Under the pieces are notes generated by a model. That model worked only from the letters and a program-made list of their open reading frames with translations, did not search any database and had not been told where the DNA came from. Below are positions 22,415-33,036 of a stretch of 64,000 nucleotides of DNA, in pieces. This DNA is from Protopterus annectens (taxonomy: Eukaryota > Chordata > Ceratodontiformes > Protopteridae). The translations under genes were made by a program, and so were the position numbers. The first letter of the stretch is position 1, and every line of letters starts with the position of its first letter. Where the stretch lies: assembly GCF_019279795.1 (NCBI RefSeq), contig NC_056737.1:1193641924-1193705923 (forward strand), in the 5' to 3' direction.

Positions 22415-24418
22415 ACATTTATTTATTTTATTTTATTTTTATTTATTTTACATTTGTTTACTGGGAAGGTCTGACTGGACACAAGTCTTTTTTCAGTGGG
22501 GGCCAAGGAAGAAAAGCTCCCACAGATATAAGTGAACAGTACAATTGAGCTGAACACCAAACTTTAGTTGCAGATACAGCATATGTGACAGACAGGCTAA
22601 TAGAGAATTTATATTCTTCATCCAGACATGCATAAAACAAACAAGTTTCAGTTTAAGAGTACAGTAAGACTTTTGCAGATTCATTAAATGTGTAAGACAA
22701 ATAGAAAAAATGTATTCATCCATAAAATCACAAAATCAAACAGACCATGAGAGAATACAGAAGTTTAAAGGAGATGATAATTTGGTTGGGGACCATAGTT
22801 ATTAATGATAACTGGATTGTGGTACCTGAGATTAGAGTATAGCCAGCGTAGTAAGTTATGGGATGGGTTATCCATGACTTGTACAAGAATAAAGCCCGGT
22901 ATTCATTAGGTGAGTTTTGTTTTTAGTAATTTTTAAACTGTAATGGGGAGGTTGTAGACACTATATTGCTAGGTGGGGTGTTCCACAGGTGGTGTGTTCC
23001 ATTTTGTAGGTATGAAGTTAGAGAAGAGTGATCCACCTGAGATATTATTGGCTTTAGTAACATCTAGTAGGAGTTTATTACTGGAGCAGAGAATCTTGTT
23101 ACTGCAGTGGGGATGCAGAAGATTTTGAAGTGCAGGGTTTTGTTTCCTGGCTGATACAGCATTTTATAAGCTAGAGAAAGTTGGTTAAAGAGTAAGAGCT
23201 CAGGTAGTTCCAGCCAGTTAAGTTGCTTTAGCACTGCACAGTGATGTGACCTATAAGGAGAGTCTGTGGCAATCCTTGCCATTTTGTTGTAACAGGAGTC
23301 CAGTTTACCTATGTCTGTGTCTTTCTAAGGTTAATAAGTACTGGAGAGCAGCAACAGCCTTAGGTCAACTGTTGCACTAGGTCTAAGGCCTCCACAGTGC
23401 TCCCCACCACACCACTCGATGCCCCCATCCTGGTCTACCTACACCAAATAAATACTAGAAAAGCACCCCTGCTAGTCCAGCACTCTTGGTGGATGTCTAG
23501 TTGGCCTATATCTAAGGCCGGCTATGCTAGAGAGGCATAGAGGAGTGATGAGATGATGCAATGGTGGTTTTTCAGTTTTTTGTAAGAAAATGCCTATTTC
23601 CATAAATATCACCAAGTTTTTTATGTATATTTGGATACCAAATCTCAAATTGTTGTCAATATCTGCTCCTAGAAGTTTGGTTGATTGACAAGTGAGCAAG
23701 AGATCTTGTTCCTAGACAGAATATTAAATGAGGGTTGTGGGACAGTAGATCTAGTAGGCTGGAAGAGAATACGTTTTTTGCTGGAATTAAAAAAATTAGA
23801 TGAGAATTGCTAAGCCAAGCTTTGACAGATGAAATCTTGTGTTTATGAGTGAAGTTCCCATAAGGATGTAGCTGCACATATTATGGTGGAATCATCTACA
23901 TATTGGATGACAGAAACTTGTAGTGTAGAAGTATGGCATTTGTTTGTAAATAAGGAGCACAGCAGAGGTCCTAGGATGGACCCTTGGGGAACTTCTGGGT
24001 TCACAGGTGGAAGAGGGGAGAGGATATTTTGCCATTGATCTGCTTGCTGGTGACCGGATAGATAGCTTTGGAACCAGGCAATAGAGGGCTGACTTAAATT
24101 CAGATCAGACAGAACATTAATTAGTTTATTATGTGAAACCAGATCAAAGGCTTTTGAAAGGTCCAGAAAGATAGCAGCTACATATTTTCCATTATTTCTG
24201 TCTTGGTTTGCAATATTGGTGAAAGACATTAGAGCACCAGTAGTGCTGTGAAAGGGATGGAAGCCATGTTGGGTATTAAATAGAAGTTTGTGAATATCTA
24301 GGTAATCCATAATTTGAGAATGAATACATCTCTTTAGAAGTTTAGACAGAGGGGATAAGATTGCAATGGGGTGGTAATTGGTCAGTTCTGTGGATGTACC
24401 CTCTTTGTGTAGTGGTAT
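22415..24418 (-). mobile_element. LINE-K, 3' half (RT to 3' tail), split by the Ngaro insertion
   Basis: Minus strand. RT is open at 23,843-24,457: TTFIPLHKEGTSTELTNYHP, FNTQHGFHPFHSTTGALMSF, AAIFLDLSKAFDLVSHNKL (motif A), VPQGSILGPLLCSLF (motif B), then VIQYVDDSTIICAA (YVDD, motif C). A thumb fragment (CQSTKLLGADID) is at 23,472-23,699 and the C-terminal segment (ATDSPYRSHHCAVLKQLNWL) at 23,064-23,282. A 3' UTR follows, ending in an (AAATAAAT)-type tail at 22,415-22,450. About 23,315-23,480 breaks the frame and looks foreign. The RT starts abruptly at 24,418; its missing upstream residues are found 12.8 kb away at 37,215. Confidence 0.9.
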
Positions 24419-24664
24419 AAATGTAGTTTGGGACAAACTATGCTCTCCTAGTCCCACGAATAAGAGGTAAAGGGGAGTGGGGAAAGAATAGAGGTAGAAA
24501 TTAAGGTGAGTATTGTAGTTGGATAGGATAATGGGATTGTGGTGGCGAAAGTGTTAAGGAGAGAGGGAGATGTAAAAGGAAGTGAGGTAGGGAAAGGAGA
24601 GACTTCAGACAGGATTAAGTGTTAGGGATTACAGGAAGTAGGCACATTTGGCATGAGTTGGTGG
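24419..24664 (+). repeat. Ngaro split direct repeat A1 (5' terminus)
   Basis: It begins AAATGTAGTTTGGGACAAAC and aligns along its full length with 36,571-36,816, with about 88-90% identity by eye. The homology stops at GAGTTGGTGG in both copies. The left boundary coincides with the break in the LINE-K RT frame. Confidence 0.92.
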
Positions 24665-25979
24665 TACAATAACAGCTAGCTTACGTCCAGATGACCTGTA
24701 GGTATCGTTGATGCAGGTAGGCCTTGGATGGTGGGGAGAGAAGGGGTTAAGTTAGCTGGGCAGTTCCCTCGTCTCCCTTTGGTGTTTTGTAGAGTGTTAA
24801 TTTAATGTGGGGATGTAGTCTGGGAATATAAGTTGAGCTTACTGGTAGGGAAAGGTGAAAGCATAATGAGTGCAGAGTGCATGTGTGTGGGTGAATGGTT
24901 GGGGGGTGGTCAACAAAAAGAAATAAATAAAAATAAATAAAAATATATATAATAAAGTGTTGATGTGAGTAGTGCTCGGCTTGCCTGGGTGTTGTGGTGT
25001 TTTTCTGGTGGTCCGGTAGGCCTGGGGTTGCAGTGGGTGTTTCTCTGTGTCCTGGATTTGCAGTTGAGGTCCTCCTGGTGGTCCAGTGGTATCTCCGGTG
25101 GGGTAGTAGGGCCAGTTGTGGTGCTTGCGGTCATTGTGGTCATCCGGTGCTGCTGAGGTTGCTTCCTGTCAGTCCGCGTGTCTCTGGGGAATACGTTGGG
25201 CCTTTCCTGGTTGGGCCATGCGGTCGAGTGACATCCGTGGAGGAGGCTGGGCCAGTCGTTACCTCCATCAGGTAGAAGGCCGTTGGTGCCATGAGGTCTG
25301 GGTAATATAATAAAAAAAAAAAAAAAAAAAAAAAGGGAAAGTGTTCTTTATGTGGTCATGGCAGGCAGTGGGGGGGCCATCATTGTAATCCCTGGTGGGT
25401 TCATGGGCTGGCCATTTCCATTTCTGGGGAAATGGTTCTCTTGGTGGTCATGGTAGATGGTAGCATTGGAGACTAGTGGCAGATCATCTCCTTATTTTCC
25501 CTGGTGGGTTCTTGGGCTGCCTTGTCCTTGTTGGTTATTCCAGTGGCTGTGGTAGGTGGTGGGGGTCCATCATTGTATCCAGCCTCATCTGCATTCATGG
25601 GCAGTGGCGGATTTTCTTTTCGTGCTCCCTGATGGGTTCATGGGTTTCCGACTGTCTTCTCCACTCATTCCATGCTTCAGTATGGCGTCGCGGTCATTCA
25701 GGTGTTCCTGTGTCCTGGTATTGGGTGGTGGTGGTGGTGGAATATCCTCTCCGTCCTCCCTGGTGACTTCGTGGGTAGCTCCTGCTGTTCTTTTGGACAT
25801 TGGGTCTGAGCACCGGTTTGCACATGCACACTGTGGTCCTAGGCCGTTACCTCTCTGGATTGTCATGCTGGGAAGAAAGGCAAGTGTTTTCAGGCTTGAT
25901 TGTGTGACTGGTGATAGGATTGGGTGGCTGGTTGGTAGGGATACAGTTGGCGGGGGCAGGATTAATTATTTAAGTGATA

Positions 25980-25983
<4 letters not shown>
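24665..25983 (+). other. Ngaro leader with degenerate roughly 125-bp tandem repeats
   Basis: GT-rich sequence. A motif of the form CCCTGGTGGGTTCATGGG recurs at about 25,392, 25,498, 25,627 and 25,758 (spacing 106-131 bp). An earlier TCCTGGTGGTCC form occurs near 25,002 and 25,074. A plus-strand open frame from 25,556 (Gly/Val/Ser-rich) shows no known domain and runs into (TA)n. A 23-base A run lies at 25,312-25,334. I regard it as non-coding leader; whether it belongs to the original element or was inserted is unclear. Confidence 0.5.
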
Positions 25984-26044
<61 letters not shown>

Positions 26045-26047
26045 TAT

Positions 26048-26116
<69 letters not shown>
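25984..26116. repeat. (TA)n microsatellite, left of CR1 copy 5
   Basis: Nearly pure TA repeat with a GATAGA interruption near 26,042, ending in (TATG)n. Its counterpart lies on the other side of the CR1 insertion at 30,013-30,076. Confidence 0.97.
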
Positions 26117-26125
<9 letters not shown>

Positions 26126-26130
26126 GTAAG

Positions 26131-27051
26131 TCAATCTCCTCTCCGGTCCAGCTGGTGAATCTGGGAATCTTGAGGCGATGTTACAACTGCCTCATGTACA
26201 CAGACAACCCTCTCCTCCTCCCAACAAATTCCAACACATGTGAGAGATGCAACCATATAGCCAAACTGAAGGCTAAGCTCTCTCAACTCAGTACTGGCAT
26301 AACCAGTCAGGAGGAGAAGGAAACCACACTCACTACAATTCCAGTCTCACATAGACCTACCACGACAGCAAACCAAACACATAAACACACAAAAACATAC
26401 TCGGAGGCTCTAAATAAAAATCTGCCTAAGCAGCAGAGAACTCCAAAGCAGACACCCAAGCAACCACTACCCCAAAACAAAACACATGCAACACATAGCT
26501 CACAAAGACAGTGAGCCGAACAGTCACAACCCTTAAGGCTAAACAACACACCTGATACACTTGTAACAGGTGACTCTATCGTCAGGCACACTGACATCCC
26601 GCTCACCAGGCTGAACAAGGAGAAGGTCACGGTGAGCTGCCTGTCAGGCACTAGGATCCACCACATAACAGAAGCACTCAGGTCACTCCAAGCCAAGTAC
26701 AAATATGACTCGGTCATTGTCCATGCTGGTGTGAATGACCTGAGATGTACCTTCCTGGACTACATGAAAAGAGACAGAGGAGCTCTCTGAGCATGTAGCC
26801 CAGGCCGGTATGACACTGACCTTGAGTAGCATCTTACCCTCACCAAGAATGATGCCACAATATGAAGACAAGATGATCAATTTCAACAATTGGCTTAAGT
26901 ATTGGTGTCATTCAAAGGGGATCCAATGCCTGTCAGCCTGGGATGACATGCTCGACAAGCCACGATGCTTCACTAGGGATGGCTTGCACCTGTCACCCCT
27001 GGGCTTTTGGATATTGCAAAGGCTCTTGCTTCCCCCATAGTGCCTTTTTAG
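26131..27051 (+). pseudogene. CR1 ORF1: zinc ribbon and SGNH hydrolase, full catalytic set, one stop and one frameshift
   Basis: The frame starts inside ORF1 ([11 protein letters not shown]). The zinc-binding pattern C-Y-N-C and C-E-R-C is intact, followed by a Thr/Lys/Pro-rich linker with a TGA at 26,512. SGNH blocks are GDSIVRHTD (Ser), SCLSGTRI (Gly), HAGVNDLR (Asn) and, near 26,970, TRDGLHLSPLG (Asp and His). A 2-base loss near 26,773 shifts the frame just after KRD. ORF1 ends with TAG at 27,049. Family knowledge: CR1-clade ORF1 proteins can carry this esterase fold. This copy shows the complete ancestral active site that copy 7 has lost. Confidence 0.9.
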
Positions 27052-27111
27052 CAAGGCTCAAAAGACAAACCCACCTCCATAGGTATCACAAGGGATAAGA
27101 AACTAAGAGTA

Positions 27112-29887
27112 ATGCTACTCAATGCCAGAAGTCTAAACCTCACAATGCACGCACTCGAAACTCTCCTTAGCATGGAGAACATTGATATCTGTGCAGTAAC
27201 AGAAACCTGGTTCAAGGCTCCTGAGAGCACCCCAGCACTACAAGGTTATACCTCATACCATGCTTTTCGTCCCCAAAACATGGACCGAACCACAAAAGGA
27301 GGGGGATTATCAATATTCGTCAAAGATACCCACACCTCCAGGTTGGTGGCATAGCAGGAAGCATCAGAGACTATCCATGTGCAACTAACAGTGGGTAAAA
27401 CTGCCTTCCAGTTTATAGCCTGCTACAGACCACCCTCCCAAACCCAGGAACCCCACTCTGCCTTCCTGAGAAGACTGGAAAATATGAAGGTCTCTCCAAA
27501 CACCATTATATTGGGTGACTTCAACTACCCAAACATAGAATGGGGGCATTACTCTAGCTCCAACACCCTAGCCCAAAGGTTCCTAAAATTTATAAACTCA
27601 AATGCTATGTTGTTACCACTCCCACAAGAGGGGAAAACATACTGGACCTGATCATCACCAACATGGGGACTCTATGCTCCAGACCAGAAGTGTATCCCTC
27701 ACTGGTAAGATCAGACCATAAACTAATCTCACTGGATATTCACATCCCGACCCCACCCCCTGCCCAAAAAACAACAGTGAAAAGCTTTTTTAAAGCAAAT
27801 TTCACACTCCTCAAAACTGAGGTAGAATCCTTCAAAGCCCCCGAGCCTGTGGAAAATACGGCCCAGACCGCAGATTCCTTTATAAACACATTTTATGAAC
27901 ACCTTCAGGAATGCATGGATCATGCAATCCCAAATAAAACCAAGACCCAATCCTCCAAAGGCAGACATCCTGTCTGGTGGACCCCAGCCATAAACAAACT
28001 ATACAATAGAAGGAGGAAGCTACTACATGATAGAGCAAAATCCCAAAAAGGGAAGGCATCTCTGATCAGTATTAGCAAAAAACTATGGGCACTCATAAAA
28101 TTGTCTAAGGCCAGCTTCAAGAGAAAAATTGCACAGGACACTAAGGATAATCACAAGGCTTTCTTTAGTTATGTTAGGAACCTGGGTGGGAATTCCCAGA
28201 TATGCTCAGAATTAGTCCAAAATTACAAAAATACATTGAACCCACAGACATTGCCAACATCTTAGCTGACAGGTTCAGCACAAACTTCTCCCCCACCCCC
28301 ACCAAAAGGGCAAATATCTATCCCAGCAGAGTGCTGCCCCCCTGACATCTCAGATGCTCAGGTAAGAGCCACCCTCTCCAAAGCAATAAACACAGCATCG
28401 ATGGGACCAGACGGTGTCCCAGGCTGTGTCCTACATGAACTCCAAGAAGAGCTAAACCCAAACATAAAACTACTGTTCAATCTCAGCCTTACTACAGGAT
28501 ATGTACCCAAAGAGTGGCGTACAGCAACAGTGGTCCCTCTCCACAAAGGGGATGCCTCAATGGATCCTGGAAACTATCGCCCCATAAGCCTGACTAGCTT
28601 GGTCTGCAAAGCTATGGAAAGGATCATCATGGATATCATAAATAAAGATATTGGGGACCTACAGACACTGGATCCTACCCAGTTTGGCTTTGTTACAGGC
28701 AGATCCTGCCTCTTAAACCTGGTCGATTTCTTTGAAACAGTCACTAAGGTCATTGACGAGGGGAAGGTGGTCCACACAGCCTACCTGGACCTCGCAAAAG
28801 CCTTCGATACAATACCCCACTCGGGCTTATAGATAAGCTCACCAGCTTAAATATAAACCCCTGTGTCACTAGATGGGTTGCAAACTGGCTCAAGGTCTGA
28901 ACCCACATGGTTAGAATTGCTGGAGCCACGTCGGACTCCAAACCAGTTATAAGTGGCATCCCACAAGGCTCAGTCCTGGGACCTCTCTTGTTCGGTATAT
29001 ATTTCTCGGAGGTACAGGCCAACACAGAAGGACTGTGGCTGACCAAGTTTGTAGATGACTGCAAACTGGGCACCATAATCGACTCTCCAGCCGACACAAG
29101 CATCCTCCAAAAGAGCCTCATAGAAACAGACAACTGGTGCCAGAGCCATAAACGCCAAAAAGTGTATAGTCATCCCCTTTGGCAAAAACAAGGTGCCCAC
29201 AAATTACCACATAGGTGGTAATCCATTAAGTACAGAAGAAGTAATTAGGGACCTGGGGACCCAAGCTGATAGCAATCTCTCATTTGACAACCACGTGGCC
29301 AAAGTGGTTAGAAAAACATTTTATATAGCCCACCTAATCATGAAGGGATTCACATCTAGATCATGGGAGGTCATCGTGCCTCTTTACTCATCCCTCATCA
29401 GGCCCATAATTGAGTACAATGCCCCTTTTGGGATGTACCTTACCAGACACCTGCAGCAACTGGAAAGACCCCAAAAGTACCTCACCAAGAGGATCAAAGG
29501 GCTCAAACAGATGCCATATGCTGCCCGGTTAAAGAAACTCCAGCTCTACTCAGTGGCATACCGCCTGCTCAGAGGCGATCTGTGCCTGACGTATAAAGCC
29601 ATGTCCAACCCGGAATTAATGGACATGCTCCACCTCAGAAAATCCAAATCCCATCGAGCTATGCGCTTGAGAGACTTGAACCTCAGCACTGAAATAAATA
29701 GGACATGCTGAATGGACAGATTCATAACCCAGAGGCTCCCTTCACTCTGGAATAAAATTCCAGTACAGGTTAGGCAGAGTCCCTCATTGACTCTCTTCAA
29801 GATGAATCTTTATGAGTGGATGCGAGATTGTAGGTTTACCCTGGGTATCACTTCTGTGTCACTGTTAGACAGAGGTACAGTATGCTA
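27112..29887 (+). pseudogene. CR1 ORF2: endonuclease, RT, C-terminal domain, several frameshifts
   Basis: ATG at 27,112 begins MLLNARSLNLTMHALETLL. Endonuclease motifs are ICAVTETWF, GGGLSIFVKD, ILGDFNYPNIEW and LVRSDHKLI. There is a stop at 27,355 and a small deletion at about 27,605 before ENILDLIITN. RT at 28,401-28,832 holds PGNYRPISLTSL, FGFVTGRSCLLNLVDFF and YLDLAKAFDTI, then 28,907-29,150 holds [18 protein letters not shown] and FVDDCKLG (F-V-D-D, compatible with catalysis). The post-RT region is at 29,193-29,711, with a stop at 29,709 and the natural end at 29,887. ORF2 is in the same frame as ORF1, with 60 bases between the ORF1 stop and the ORF2 ATG. Confidence 0.93.
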
Positions 29888-30012
29888 ACCTCGAAAAATG
29901 GCATAGCAAAATTAATTTAAAATGGGTGGCGAAAGCCAAACACAATCTGGCTAGGCTTATAAATGCCCTAGGGCAGATAGCCTAGTATGAACATATGAAC
30001 CTATGAACCTAT

Positions 30013-30016
30013 ATAT

Positions 30017-30076
<60 letters not shown>
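30013..30076. repeat. (TA)n microsatellite, right of CR1 copy 5
   Basis: Pure TA repeat directly after the 8-bp terminal units of CR1 copy 5, followed by a T run at 30,079-30,090. Confidence 0.96.
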
Positions 30077-30078
<2 letters not shown>

Positions 30079-30311
30079 TTTTTTTTTTTATAGATGGATA
30101 TACATGGGGAGCAATATTAAAAGGGGATATTCTAGGGTTAGGAAGGGGTTGCAAATGGTAGGAGGTGTGGCTGATGGGGTGGCTGAAAGGTGAACTGTGT
30201 GCAGGCAGGGACATATTTTAAGGTAAGGGGGCAAGGCAATACTAGGGGTTGGGGGAGAGTAGGGCAGTCAGGCTTATAGAATAGTTTTAATATTGTGTTA
30301 CTCTTTTACAG

Positions 30312-31376
30312 ATGGCTAAATTACCAGAGCTAAGGCAGAGATGGCATGTTATTGCGGCCCAAGTGGAGGAGCTGTTCCAGGAGGCGGCAACATCGGAGCT
30401 GGTGCAGGAACCTGAACAATCCCTGGGTCAGAAGAGGAAACACACAGCGGTGAGAACTCCAGCTGGAGAGAAAAAGCAACAGGCATCCTAGCAGGTCGTA
30501 CCAGTGGATACACCTGTTCCCAGTACGTCGCAAGGCGAAGGTGCAGGTAATGTTTTCACTATGGCAGTATTGTCGGGGGAGCTAGGGATTGAGGATTGTT
30601 GGGGGTGATGAAGGTTTGTCAGTTGGGGATCTTAGGGGTGGTGAGCAAGGGATAGAGGAGGCTCAGAGGCAACTTGCACAGGGTGCTAGGTACCCAGTTA
30701 GAGATGCGACGGGGGGGTGGGTTGGTTCCGGGGACAGATCGGTCTTTGGCTCGGAGGTAGGCTCTGATTTTGGGCTGTGGCCTGGCAACTGGTTGGCTAC
30801 CCAATCTTTGGGGCAGGGGACAGAAGAAGTTTCCTGACTCTGCACATTCCGGGCGCGGTTAAGGACAAAATTTGGAAAGGAGAGTATGTGGATGTGTTTG
30901 AGCTGATCGATCTGGAAGGGGTCCAATAGCTAGTGGAAGTAGAGTCCTCTAATAGCAAGGACTTGTTGGCAGCTTTAACGGCATTGGGAAGGCAGAAGGT
31001 AGGTAAGCTTCGCCCTAGGACATGGGATAATTGGGTGGTTGGCTTTATTTATTTTATGGCAGTGCAGCTGGAGAAGGATGGGTCTTTGGCCCTACCACTT
31101 CTAAGCTATTTCCTTACCATTTGTAAGGCTCAACGGTTAAGGCCGGGTAATGCGTGGCTTTGGTATGATCAGCATTTCCGCAAACGGAAGGCTGTGGACC
31201 ACTCACTTCATTGGGAGGTGTTTCATCCAGATCTATGGTTGGCTACGATGATGGATAGTTACAGTGGCTTTAACAGAAGGTTGAGTGGGGCAGAAACAGT
31301 GGGTGTGTGTTGGTCATTTAATAGTGGCTCCTGTTTATGGGTGGGGTGCAAATTTGCACACATTTGTTCAAGATGA
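30312..31376 (+). pseudogene. Ngaro gag-like protein with CCCH zinc finger
   Basis: The likely start is ATG 30,312 (MAKLPELRQRWHVIAAQVEE), directly after a pyrimidine-rich TCTTTTACAG that looks like a splice acceptor. A stop lies near 30,489 and frames shift around 30.6-30.84 kb. The conserved half includes KDKIWKGEYVDVFELIDL, then RPRTWDNWVVGFIYFMAV and a GNAWLWYDQHFRKRK segment. It ends with a C-x7-C-x4-C-x3-H finger (CWSFNSGSC...CKFAH), as in Ngaro/DIRS gag proteins, where it is thought to bind the element RNA. The frame ends at 31,376. Confidence 0.85.
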
Positions 31377-31559
31377 GAAGGGGGGGTCATTCGGCCATTG
31401 GCTGTTGTCGGCAAGATGTGTCCACCTGGAACTCTAATGTTATGGGTCGTGAGGGTGGATTTCATGGAAAAGGCTTCTCACAAGGCTTTCGACCGGTCTG
31501 GGGAGGGGTAATTTTTATGGGTCCCAAAAATTTGAACTTGGGTTCTTTATAGGCAATAG

Positions 31560-33036
31560 AGGAAGGGGCACCATTCCCCATTAAGATGGAGGTTCTCTGG
31601 GGTATGCTTCATCTGTTTCTGGGTCTGGCCATCAAAGAGGAGATAATACAAGGATTTCAAGGGGGGGGTTCCTATTAAGTCCACCATAGCAAGGGGTGGG
31701 GGGGTTGCAGGAATTTACGATCTGTGCAAGGTAAAGAGGACATCTTGGAGGTTTTACTGGAGAAAGAGTGTTGGATGGGGCAGTTATTGGATCCTTTTGA
31801 CAGTCTGCCTTTTGGTGCTTACAGGGTGTCGTCTATGGGGTTGGTGCCAAAGAAGTGGGGGAGGAATTCAGAGTGATACATCCCTTGTCGTATCCAGAAT
31901 GGAATTCAGTAAATGATTTTATTGCAGAAGAGGAAGTTAGGGTGGATTACACTTCCTTGGATGATGCAGTGAAAGGGATTAGGGAATATAGGGAGCCATG
32001 GTTGGTTAAGGTCGACATTGAGTCAGCTTTTCGATTGTTGCCTATTAAGAGTGAGGGTTGGCCACTACTGGGGATGTGGGTAGGAGATAAGTGCTACTTT
32101 TGAGAAGTTCAGTACAGTATTGCATTGGATTTGGTAGCAGAGAGTGGGAACTCAAAAGGTAGTGCATTATTTAGACAATTTTTTGTTGGTGGGCGAAGGA
32201 AGAGTAGGAGCACAGGAGGGGTTGTGGGAGTTTACAATTATGTGTGAGGAGTTAGGGGTACCATTGGCTCAGCATAAGTTGGAGGGTCTGGCAAGAGCAT
32301 TAGAATTTCTGGGATTAACAGTTGATGCAGAGCGGGGACTGTTTTGTTTACCAGAGAATAAAATAGAGGCTTAGGTCGGTGATATTTTTGGTGTTGGGTA
32401 AGGATAAGATTTGGATTCGTTCAGCTATGGAGTTGCTTGGCCTTTTGAATTCTGCCTGTCGCACAATGCACCCAGGGTGAGCTTTTTGCAGGTCAGTGGC
32501 GTATTTTCTGAAAGGGGGTCTGAGCAAACACCATTGGGTTAGGGTAACCCAACTGGTGTGGGAGGACTTGGTGTCATGGAATGGGTTTTTGCAACAATTT
32601 AATGGGATATCTTTTGGCAGTCAGACTGGGTGGTGCAGGAGGAACTTCAGTTGTTTATGGATGCAGCTGGGGGTGCTGGCATGGGGGCCTATTTCGGGGG
32701 TCGGTGGTTTGCGGCTGAATGGCCTCGGGATTGGGAGGAGGTATGGAAGCGGGATGTGGCCTTTCTTGAGTTGATGCCTATATGGGCAGCTTCTGTGGTG
32801 TGGACGAAGCAATTGAGGAGCAAACATGTAGTCTTTCACTCTGACAATATGGCTGTAGTGTGGTTATTGCAAAAGAAGATGGCTAAGCCTGGTTTGTTAT
32901 TGTTGGAATTATGTAAATTGATTTTGCAGAGTGTCTTAATAAATTTTTCTTTTACAGGAGTGCATGTGCCTGGCGTAAGGAATGAGATTGCTGATAGCTT
33001 GTCCCAATTTCTGTTTTTCAGGTTTCGAGGGTTGGT
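31560..33036 (+). pseudogene. Ngaro reverse transcriptase and RNase H, frameshifted
   Basis: The RT N-terminus is at about 31.72-32.10 kb: PFGAYRVSSMGLVPKK, FRVIHPLSYPEWNSVNDFI, VKVDIESAFRLLPI (motif A). After a degraded segment the palm resumes at 32,144 with VVHYLDNFLLVGEG, where the usual Y-L-D-D is Y-L-D-N (second catalytic Asp lost), and ARALEFLGLTVD. RNase H at 32,630-33,036 shows LFMDAAGGAGMGAYF, FLELMPIWAASVVW, VFHSDNMAVVWLLQ and VRNEIADSLSQF, that is the D-E-D-D set. The domain order and motif spellings are those of DIRS/Ngaro polyproteins. The frame is then cut by CR1 copy 6, between RNase H and the recombinase. Confidence 0.9.

Larger units (their letters stand above)
26125..30012 (+). 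mobile_element. CR1 LINE copy 5, nearly complete coding region, nested in Ngaro
   Basis: It contains ORF1 (from about residue 8), ORF2 and a short 3' UTR, and ends in ATGAACCT units at 29,990-30,012. (TA)n lies on both sides, so it probably inserted into a TA microsatellite of the Ngaro leader or generated one there. The 5' leader is absent. Confidence 0.93.

Noticed and set aside
25556..26158. 200-codon open frame in the Ngaro leader
   Set aside because: It overlaps degenerate repeats and ends in translated (TA)n; no known domain.
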